Assembly (NCBI RefSeq): GCF_032062135.1
Contig: NC_092859.1
Coordinates: forward strand, 127,801,459-127,865,458
Length of the DNA: 64,000 nucleotides
DNA from: Pyxicephalus adspersus
Taxonomy: Eukaryota > Chordata > Amphibia > Anura > Pyxicephalidae
Direction of reading: 5' to 3'
The translations under genes and the position numbers were made by a program. The notes beneath the pieces were generated by a model. It was not told the origin of the DNA and ran no database searches. It saw only the letters and a list, made by a program, of their open reading frames with translations. Numbering within the stretch: position 1 is the stretch's first letter; each line of letters begins with the position of its first letter. Shown here one piece after another: positions 14,401 to 23,536 of this stretch.

Positions 14401-14975
14401 TCAGCATGCTTTGTTATTCAATAAAACCTTCAACAGAAAACTTTTAAAAATAGTATGTTAAAAGCAATGATATCCTGGCTAGCACACATCATATAGTCTG
14501 ACCTATTACAAATTTAATGGCCTCACATTTCGTGGATTTTTCCAATTACTATTGTACCCTGCTCAACTTGCACAGTGGAATTGTTAGCTATTGACGTGCA
14601 ATGAGATAACCTGGAATAAATGCAAAACAATATAATTTAAAGATAACAAGACTTATCCACAAAATGCTTTGAGACAAATGAACACCCTAGAATGATTTTG
14701 TAAATGTTATTTTGTTACAGCAGCACTAGTGCATATCAATAGCTAGAACATTTTTGTAAGATATTGTAATTACAGGCACAATTCTAATAAACTTGCAGCT
14801 ATTAATATTCATTATAAAATTATCATCACTTTAATAAAAAAAAAACAGAAGCAAATCATTTACTGTAAAGGAAATGCTTACTCTAAGTATACTATTTCTG
14901 GGTTAATTTCACAGTTACTAACTAATACAACAAAATTACAACAAAAACACACATTTCAAAGTAATGTTAGAGTAC

Positions 14976-17970
14976 CTCCTGCAAGGATCCGTTCTTCAAG
15001 GTCAGCCATTTCTTTCTTGTATGCTTTCATAGCAGCCTCTTTAAAGCTGGGACGAATACGTTTTTTCTTTGGGACTTCAACAATTTTTTCAGGTACATTT
15101 TTGTTTTCGTAATCATTTTCTGTCACATCATAAAATATTTCACATTCAGGCTCCAAAACATCCCCCTGGACCAGATCATCACATGGGGTGTCATATCCAT
15201 CCATTTGTAGACTGGCAAACTCTGCATCATATGAAGCGTTTTCATACTCTTGATAATCTTGTATCAGCTCCAAATTCTCATTTGTATTGGTGCGGTTTTC
15301 AAGTTTAGCAAGAACTTGTTCCATCACCTCTACATAATCAGCTCCATTCTCATTACCAGCTGCTGACTCACTATAATCAACATCATCATCAGCTTTATAA
15401 TAATAAGGTTCTGTATAGACATCAGAGTCAAGAGTTGTGCTGGATTCGTTAGCTGTAGACTGTGACAAAGTCCGAAATCTGCCCATAAATGAAGAACCAC
15501 TTTCATCATAACCACTTAAACTCTGAGTGCTTTTATTCCAAACAACTTCCAAAGCTGATTTGGCCCGCTGGAGAGTAGAGCCAAACTTAGGAAAGCTGAA
15601 GGTTTTATCTGAGAGATCAATACTTAGTCGACTGTGCCAGGATTTTGGTGGTGCATCTTCTGAGTCATCACTTGGCAACTCACTCTGGCTGCGATACATC
15701 ATTGGCATTCGTGTTTGGTTCTGGTAAATTTCATTGGCATTTGTTTCACTATAGGAGGCATATTCACTAGTCCATTGATTTTGTGCTGCAGTGCATATTT
15801 CTGGGCAAGATGGGGAATTGCTATCAAGTGTGTAGTTGTAGTTTTCTGTGTTGTATGGAAGATCTGTACTTTGGCACTTTTCGTAATTGTTTGCATAAAT
15901 TTCCATCTGTTGATTTGAAGGGCAGTTTACATTATAGGTAAAGGCATGTTGGGTAGATGTGTCAAGACCAGAATCAGTTCCTTGATCTAGATGGTGCCAT
16001 TCCTTCCAAGGAGATAAATCACCACGTAGTGAAAGTTGAGAATCACTGTAGTGGCTACGGTCTCCTGAAGCACAAAGTATTCCATTGCTAACACCACTGT
16101 CAACAGTTTCAGTATTCTCTATTTCATTTTCCTCATGATAAGGCTCTGCATCAGTACCAAATGCTTGTTCTTGTGAACTTGCACACCAAGTTGATGAACT
16201 GTCTTCAGGTCTCCTTTGCCATAGTTCCCTATCTGAAGAAGACAACAAGGAGCTGCCATTGGTTCTTACAAAATATTGATTTTCTGAAAAGTCCTCGGAG
16301 TAGGACTGGCATAACTTTGAAAAATCTGATTCAGAACGACTAAGTTTGGGAGTAGAAAAATCAGTCTGTGAATGCCACAAAGGAGTTGAATCGCTGTAAT
16401 ATACTTTGCTTTTTTCTAAGCTATCAGATACTGGGGACTGCAAATTAAGATCTCCATAGTCATCTTTGCTTTTATAAGTGGAATCAGTCGTTCTATGAGG
16501 TTTTTTATTGTGTGATGATTGGCCACCCCTTTTAATCCCAGTTGATTTCATCTGACCTTCTGATTTGGAAATTGTTGCATAACTGTTTCTGTTGATATCA
16601 GGTCCAATTTCCTTGTCACTGTCATCCTGACATTCCCATTCATCATGGTTAATCTTTGGCTCCATGGCAGAAAATTTCATATCCATACTCTCATAAGTCT
16701 GAGAAGAAGGTAGTACCTTTTCTTTTTTACCTTTTAATTCATGTGAAATAATATCTGTAGAAACCCCTATTCCAGTTCCCTTTAGTTTGTAACATTTTTT
16801 TAAAACTAAATCTCTGTCTTGTTGTGTACCAAAATAAACAAGGATCGGTCGAGGCTTTGCATTTGGACAGTCTCTTTGATGTCCTATTCTGTGTGCAACT
16901 TCAATTTTCATATTGTTTTGTGCATCCGCAAATCCCATTTTCTCAATTAGAATTCTATAAACAACATTTTCACAAATTTCCCCTTTTTCTTCAGGCACAT
17001 TTAAAAACCTAAGACTGACCTTACTACTGTGGTGGCCCAACTGTTTAATATAGTCATGGATATCCCGAGTTTCCCTTCTTGACTGTACAAATCCTGTTCT
17101 CAGCTGTTCGATCTCACTTTGTACAACCTCAACACTACTAGAAATTTCGTCAATTGATTGCTTTAAAGAGTTCACATGTCCTCTTAATTCTGAAAGCTCA
17201 GTTTCAATTTGACTTATACCCTGCAGTTCTTTGAAGATCATTTCCATGACATCATGGGTTTGACTTATGCATCCTGTTGAACTAAAGCCAGGTTCTAGGG
17301 TACTGCTTTTCTGTTGACGGACTGTTCTGTCCAGGGACTTGCTTCGTAACCCCCATGTTTTCTTCCATGTGCTTACTTCTGAATCTGAGGAAACACACTC
17401 TTGACTCTTTTTCCATTTTCTAAGTTTGCGAAGCGCACCCATTTTTAGACTATGTAAAGTACGTTCACCGTCAGAACTTCCATCAGATGGAGCTAAACTG
17501 CTCATACTTTTCCTGTTTCGCCTTACTGGCATGGTTTGAGATGAGTATTCCTTGGTTGTACTGCCAGCCCTTGTTTCACTTAGAGATTCAGAGAATGAGC
17601 TATCAAGAGAAGATACTTCTTGAAATGCATCCTCGTTATTATTGCCAGTTAGAATAATATTCTTTTGCAGCCCATTGGCAATTGCTACCCGATAACTGAA
17701 AGTTGGAGAAAGTGAAAATTCCTTCTTCACTGTATCTTCTTCAGTTGATAAATTGCATGAAGAAGAACATTTAGCGATTTTCTTTACTGTGCTTTTTATG
17801 GTAGTTGAAATGTTGGGATTTTTGTACAGGGTAAATTGGGAAATATCCTGTTCCTCTTTGCTTGGACTCTCTTTCTTTTTAGTAGGATTCCCCAATTTCT
17901 TTGTAAACATTCCTTTGCAAAGCTTATATATATAGGAGAAAATCAGGCTCTTCAATAGGGCAGAAACCAT
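14976..17970 (-). CDS. UNC13C: UNC13C (Munc13-3), large N-terminal coding exon (partial gene)
   Basis: Munc13-3 primes synaptic vesicles at presynaptic active zones by opening syntaxin for SNARE assembly. This exon encodes only the isoform-specific N-terminal 998 residues; the C1, C2B, MUN and C2C domains belong to later exons outside the window. Recognition rests on blocks matching mammalian UNC13C as I know it: residues 1-28 (ending [13 protein letters not shown]), 83-104 ([15 protein letters not shown]), 150-190, 544-565 ([18 protein letters not shown]), 760-860 and 969-998. The start is Met at 17970 because homology begins exactly there; the open frame continues 32 codons upstream to 18066 without counterpart. 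The frame leaves homology after ILAG at the donor GAG|GTACTC, last exon base 14976, phase 1. The chain is rich in Ser and acidic residues and looks mostly disordered, except residues 241-418 (separate entry) and a basic amphipathic C-terminal helix at 969-998. No frameshift or internal stop is present, so the gene looks functional. Confidence 0.95.
15465..15555 (-). other. UNC13C: Candidate calmodulin-binding helix within UNC13C
   Basis: Residues about 806-836 and the stretch just before them ([13 protein letters not shown], with Trp811) form a short basic amphipathic helix preceded by KFGSTLQ. Munc13 isoforms are known to carry calmodulin-binding sites in their non-conserved N-terminal parts, with an anchoring Trp followed by further hydrophobic anchors. 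The Trp plus Leu, Ala and Val spacing and the basic flank fit such a site. The assignment is inference from motif and position in the chain. Confidence 0.4.
16717..17250 (-). other. UNC13C: LINE ORF1-like module inside UNC13C: coiled coil, RRM-like and C-terminal domain
   Basis: This sub-region encodes residues 241-418, numbered from the Met at 17970. Residues 241-313 form a heptad-rich coiled coil with regular Leu, Ile and Val positions. A segment starting [10 protein letters not shown] (319-328) follows, then ENVV (334-337), AHRIG (359-363), RPILVYF (374-380), DRDLVLKK (386-393) and LKGTGI (396-401). This order and spacing is that of LINE ORF1 proteins: trimerising coiled coil, RRM opening with LRxxGxPE, an ENV motif, an AHR motif before the C-terminal domain, a RPI(I/L)V strand, and a KGT/KGK turn. 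In LINEs these bind RNA as a trimer. Here the frame is intact and the same module is in mammalian UNC13C, which argues for old domestication rather than a recent insertion. The function in Munc13-3 is unknown. The similarity was judged by eye, without a profile search. Confidence 0.7.
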
Positions 17971-18066
17971 CAGGGGAACTTTATATGAAACTATAATTGC
18001 AAAAAAAGGTAACACTAGCTCCTGAGAAAGGTTTGTATGTCCACAGCACGCACAGCTGTAGCACAA
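17971..18066 (-). other. Probable 5'UTR or intron end upstream of the UNC13C start
   Basis: The open frame extends 32 codons upstream of the chosen Met, but that segment has no counterpart in mammalian UNC13C. On the minus strand two acceptor-like sites occur: a T-run followed by GTGCTACAG, giving an exon start near 18055, and CCTTTCTCAG, giving one near 18021. Either would make the coding exon begin with a short untranslated leader, as expected if a non-coding first exon lies further right. The choice between them cannot be made from sequence alone. Confidence 0.45.
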
Positions 18067-18813
18067 AAAAAATTGTACGTGTTACAAAGAGTGTCCTGTG
18101 GAAGGACCACAAGGTCTGTAGGCTGACGCTCCACTTCTCATGATTTCTGGATGTGTCTACAATGAAGGGAATTTTTATATCATTGATAGGTAATCAGAAC
18201 ATACAAATAATTGATTATCAATGCAGACAGCAAGCAATGCATGCATAGTCTTTTGGGTGATGTAGCAAGGTCAACAAACACATAATGTTAAACAGTTTTC
18301 TGCATGCTTAATAATTTTATTCTGTATTTATCCTATTTAACTAATTGTTACGAAACATTGATTCTTTAAGCCCCACTCTAGTCATAAGGTTTTTTTTAAA
18401 TAATTTGTTAATTGGTTTTCAGTAGAGTGTCCCACGATAATGGTTTAAACTGTTCAACTGATGTCTCTCCCAATATAAAAAGATTTCTTCTTACTAATTA
18501 ATGGGTGTCCGCCAGAACACAAAATTAGGACAAAAATTCCTACTTTCTGTTTGTGTGATGGGTATCAGGTAGAGCAGAGAGTAAGGTCAGATCAGTCCAT
18601 TTACATTCTTTTATGATTTCAGACAGAACAGGTAGTCGGAGAAAATCCAAGATCTATTGGACTAGAGAAAGACAAAATTATCTCCCAACCTGTTAGTTGG
18701 GTGTCAGACAGAATTCAATGAATTCCCTGACTACTTGCCTAACTGAGGGGTTTTGAACAGTAAAATAGATGAAATCCCTAACTTGGCATACAACCAGCTA
18801 CGAAAAACACATA

Positions 18814-19127
18814 CCATATACTCCAATATAAAATGACTGTTAAAGAGCAATGGGAAAAAACAAGGTTGATGGCCACTAGAATGGAGTTAACACAAGTAAC
18901 CATGTTTATTCCATGCTTCTGTTCCCTGATCCATTCTGTGCATAGTGGGACGGACCGTAGAGTAAAGGGTAAAAGAAGCAAAGGGACTTTTAATAGGGGA
19001 AAACACAGGCTGCTGAAGACAGGAAACTGGGAGAGTGGCAAGGTGTAGATGGGTAACTACTATTAATGAAATTATAATTTTGCATTATGTGGTAAAAAAA
19101 TGTCAGTTTATACTTGAGTATATATGG
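18814..19127. mobile_element. TA-flanked MITE of Tc1/mariner type
   Basis: The left end reads CCATATACTCCAATATAAA and the right end, on the minus strand, CCATATATACTCAAGTATAA. Both are bordered by TA (18812-18813 and 19128-19129), giving a 314-bp non-autonomous element. The ends resemble a widespread vertebrate repeat starting with a TATACTCGAGTATAA-like terminus. It has no coding capacity and lies about 850 bp upstream of the UNC13C start codon. Confidence 0.75.
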
Positions 19128-20857
19128 TATTGGGTGGAAATTTTGTCACAGCATATTACTCCCTACTGGACCTCTGTGACGAGGATGATGTAACCCCTGT
19201 GCGTGTGCATACGTTTTATTATCCCCCAGCTAGCTCTATATGCTAATCATCTCAGTTATTGAGGGTTTGCATGGCCTTACAGCACCCCTAATGATAAGAG
19301 CACCCCTTCTTAGTGGAATCTTTTCCATGCTGAGCATTTTTGAATAGTATACCTTCCCCACTGTGCTCTGGAGATTCTCTGATCACAGCCTGCCTGCCAT
19401 ACAACCACAATGCCTAATATTTAAAATCTTCCCAGCTGACCTTTTAGCACTTCATGTATGCATGGCTGAAACTGCATCAACTTTAGTATGTTTAACCTAA
19501 AATGTATGTGCTTCAGTGGAATGCTTGTCTGCACCCTGGTAACCCATTGACCCAAATTCAAAATATGCTCAAAATGGTAGTGGTGGTGGTGGGGGCAGTC
19601 ACTAAGGCTGGCTGCATAATTGTCGTGATTATCATTTAAGCACATCTATGAGTTGAGGACAATGAAAAACAAAAAAATAAATCACAACCTTGGAAAACAG
19701 ATGTTACACAATGATGTGAATGAAAATTTGTAAAACAACTGAGGATCTGTCAAGAAGGTACATAAAGTCTATTTAGAAAGCTCATTCTCTCATCAATGTT
19801 TTTAAATATATATTTTTAGACATCTATTATATTAATGTTAGGCTTTTCTATTTTTAGCTTATGAATATCCTTGCCTAATTTCATTTTAACAGGGAATATT
19901 TTGAATCCTTATGGCAGGAGTGATTCTTGCCAGAAAATGGCAGAAATGTTTTTATCAAGTTTTATCAACCAAATGCAAAGTGGCAATGTGCTGCCCAGTA
20001 GTTTGTCTATCTCTGCTTCCTGCAGGCAGTGACTTAGGTGCTCACAAGCATATAAACTGTATATAAACCCTAAATCTGTTTTTGGTATGTTTGGCATCAA
20101 GCCTCACTGTATACAATTTTCCTAAATAAACCATTTTGTGATTAAGTAGCTAAGTTTCTTACTCTACCACTAACTGCACTTTATGTTGCAAGGCGACAAC
20201 ACTCAGTCATTGTCTTTCAATTAGTAAAGGTGTGGTCAGCATGTGGGCTCTCCTTCAATTGGCCGTTGGGTTTACATGCTCTTTAATTTTATGCATTGCT
20301 ACTTTGTATTGCAGACTTTTGGCCAAACCTGATGTGAGTATGTGTACACATGCCTTGACATTTGTAGTACAAAGTAGTCAAGAACCCTGTGAAGGAAACT
20401 TAAAAGGCTGGTATATGTAATACTACCACAGCAAGGTAACAGGCCACTGTAATAAGTGCATTAGGTATATTATTGAAAATGTCGGTGTGGTGTTTATGTG
20501 TGGGGCATGGGGTTAGAGCACAATAATGATTAGGAGCTGAGCATGCGTCAGCTGCTGCATGAACATTTGCAATTCTGCACTGAAGCAATATAGTAACTAA
20601 AGATACCATATATGCTGATTTTGGAAGATCTGGATTATCAAGACATTGATCTACAATAGAAGGACTGCACAAGGAAAGCTCACATACTTACAACAAATAA
20701 GCCATTATCACTGATTTAGATTTTGTTGTTTTTTTTATCTATTCATATCCTAAATTAGTATCTTGGCAAAACATTTACTTTAAAGACCTGCACAGCCTTT
20801 CTATTTTGATCTTCAAGATTTTTGCAATAAAAGAAGATTTTTGCAAGAAGAAGAAGG

Positions 20858-21353
20858 TTTAGAGAATGTTCACTTTGCAAAAGTAAAGTTTCACTTTGTG
20901 AAACTAAGTGAATGAGATGAAATTCAGTGAAAATAACCTGTGTAAAAAATACCCACTCATGAACACAAAATAAAATACACTGGTAAACTAAACTTGAAAA
21001 AACAAACAAATTGCAAGCAGGCAGTTCTTTATTGCTAAAGGAGCACTTCGCTGCCCTTCAATAAAACAAACTTATCTGCCTGTTCACAATCTTCTGTTGA
21101 ATGAACACTGAGCTTTCAATTTGCAGCTCAGTATATGAACCCAGCATACATGGGTTCTGAGAATGAGATTGTCCATAGTAAGAGTTGCAATACGTAAGAG
21201 TTACATCATTCTGATTTGGTCTATCAAGATGGCTGGAAACCCAAAAGAAAAGGAGGTGAAGATGTTAATGTTTGTGATGGGGATGAGTTTGAATCTTCTT
21301 TAAAGTCTGCACAGCTTTTTTTCATTCACTTTTTCAAAGTGAACATTCTCTAA
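20858..21353. mobile_element. Candidate MITE with 27-bp inverted ends
   Basis: The left end TTTAGAGAATGTTCACTTTG, followed by CAAAAGT, is matched on the minus strand at the right by TTAGAGAATGTTCACTTTGA and AAAAGTGAATGAA. The interior, about 500 bp, holds no open frame of note. The inverted ends are the whole evidence; the target duplication is unclear. Confidence 0.6.
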
Positions 21354-23204
21354 TCCTAAATCAAACCCACCATGTTTGCAGCTGACAACATAGCCCCTAG
21401 TGCACAATCAATAAGACTTTCCTCTCCAAAGGCTAGGAAGCTTTTAAATCTTATCCAGATATTGTCCTGTAAACCTTTACTTAGGCTGTGTCAAAAGCTT
21501 AAAAAATGGGATACAGGAGTTTATCAGATGTGCAGTAAGGTATTAAACAATTAACAGAATTTGATGAGTTTGAGCTTTTTAGATAACTTTTCAGTACCGC
21601 AACAAGTTTATTACTAAAATATAAGAAAATAGATCCACTTGTAAATACAGATATGTGTGCTCTGTGTAACAAACACATGAACAGCATATGTAATTTCAGC
21701 TGGATGGAACAGATTAAATAAATACATACATGTTCAATTCTATCCAAAATTGTCCACCTGAAAATTAAAAGATAGCAGTGTTAAGCAAAAATCTCTATCA
21801 CAACTGAGGTTAAGCATAAATGATGTAGGGGAAATACAGAAAACAATAAAACATGATCAGTCTTTATCTAATGAGGTAATGGATGGAGAAGGTGTAATGC
21901 ACTGCTACCATGACAGTGATCTATTTTGCTTGTCCTTAGGGATCCTTAATCCAGACATTTAGATCTGGATGTGTCTGTTGCTTCCCTGTAATAATTCCAT
22001 ACAATACACATGTATCAGTTTACTGTCATTGTTGGCAGCAATGTTAATAAAAAAACAAAAATTAAATTTACTTTTTTTATCAATGCTTTACTATATTTAA
22101 GACGGGATAACTACTCAGTTTACACTATATGAAATTACGATATTTATGCATGGTTTAGTATGTTTTGGTGTACTATAATTCATAAATAACATGTTGGAAA
22201 GAGACATTACTCTGGATAAAAGATCCCAGTTGGATTGGGTTTGCTAGCCTGTGGCTTTGGAATTCTATGCAGCGTACTACTTCCTTTTGGTTCATCTGTA
22301 GCATTTTATATTTCAGATACCTCTAAAGTAAAATACAAGGTATTTCATTCACATAGTCTCCTAAAGAGACATGGTCAGCTTATTCAAAGTAAAAAAACGA
22401 AGTCCTCCCCATCTTCCAATAGCTCAGTGATATTCAACTTGCCAGAAATGCTCTGCCACTACTTCCACTATTGCAGAGCCCAGTGTCAGCTGTGATTCCC
22501 TAAGTAGAGCAGTAATGGTTGCATGGATAGTTGCATGATCTGAATAATGTCACATGGGAGAAGGTTGCATGTCTCTACAAACCCCAATGCTTCAATGTAC
22601 TATATATTTTATACAGCTGGGGTAGCAAAAGGAACAACGGGGGAATCTGTCAAGGTGGGTATCAGTGGTTCAGGGGCAGGGGGACTTTTTATGGATTTGT
22701 GAATAGGCAAAGTGAGAATGCCTTTTTCATTAGAAAAAATAAAAGACTTGGATATGGTATTATTTTTTTTTATTCAATTATTTATTTATCCTTTGCATGT
22801 CAGACTTCTGCTGCAGTCAGAGTGCCGTTTTTTCTTACTTTCTTATTTAATACCAGTTTAAAATAACAGACTGGCAATCTGACTTTTATTTCAAGTACAC
22901 GTAAGTGTTTACTGGGCTGCCATCTAGATGAATCCACTTTCATATTACATTTGAAGAGGAAAAAGGCTCAACTCCGTTACCGAACAATCCAAAGTAACTT
23001 TCCCCACAGACAGTGAGGCAATCAATATTGTGTACAACTCAACTACTGTAAAACAAGACAAACAGCATGTGTCACTAGACTACGAAGTCCAATACTGTTT
23101 GTTTTAATGAAGACAAGAGCTCCTACAAGAAAGATATGTTGAAGCTTTTAGGAAAAAGGTGAACAGATAGAGCATGGATTAAAGCACCCAACTTTACCTG
23201 CATA

Positions 23205-23310
23205 ATAAATAGTGTTGGTGTTCGAATTCGGGTTGTCCTTATATTCGACCCGAATATGTATGTTCGAATTTGGATAGACCCGACCCGAAAAACACGGAAT
23301 TCGACGGCAC
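23205..23310. repeat. TTCGAAT/GACCCGA-rich repeat block
   Basis: The block contains GTTCGAATTCGGGTTGTC, ATTCGACCCGAATATG, GTTCGAATTTGGATAGACC and CGACCCGAAAAACACGG. It is CpG-rich against an AT-rich background, which marks it as foreign to its surroundings. It may be the left end of the element that includes the hairpins to its right; no matching right end was found. Confidence 0.5.
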
Positions 23311-23382
23311 AAATTTGTGTGTAAAAAATTTATCTAACATTTAACATTCTAAATGTAACTAACTTTTATTATTTTACAGGTT

Positions 23383-23536
23383 ATCCCACAATGACAGGAT
23401 GATTCCCATGGGTGCACAGCCGTGGGAATCCTTCTGTCAGTGTGGGATCCCCAGGCACTAGAGGTTAAATGAGGACAAGTCTCCCTATTCCAAACCTCTA
23501 GTGCTCTCTGATGAGCTGAGGAAAGCTTTCCTCAGC
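23383..23536. repeat. Three consecutive hairpin-forming inverted repeats
   Basis: The first pair, at 23383-23448, joins ATCCCACA..TGACAG..GATTCCCA to TGGGAATC..CTGTCA..TGTGGGAT. The second joins CACTAGAGGTT (23456-23466) to AACCTCTAGTG (23493-23503), a perfect 11-bp match. The third is a perfect 22-bp palindrome at 23515-23536 centred on AAGCTT. They follow, at 23205-23310, a block with repeated TTCGAAT and GACCCGA motifs, and probably belong to one dispersed foldback element of unknown family. Confidence 0.7.

Larger units (their letters stand above)
7666..14975. other. Non-coding, UNC13C intron adjoining the donor
   Basis: Apart from the SINE at 9921-10200, the MITE at 10956-11272 and the TCCA repeat, nothing coding was found. 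The next UNC13C exon, which should resume with a phase-1 acceptor on the minus strand, was not recognised. Confidence 0.55.
18067..23204. other. Non-coding upstream of the UNC13C exon
   Basis: Contents are the MITEs at 18814-19127 and 20858-21353 and unclassified AT-rich sequence. A non-coding first exon or promoter of UNC13C might lie here or further right, but there is no CpG-rich block in this stretch to point to one. Confidence 0.45.

Noticed and set aside
15069..17935. Plus-strand open frames opposite the UNC13C exon
   Set aside because: They are antisense shadows of the long conserved minus-strand frame.
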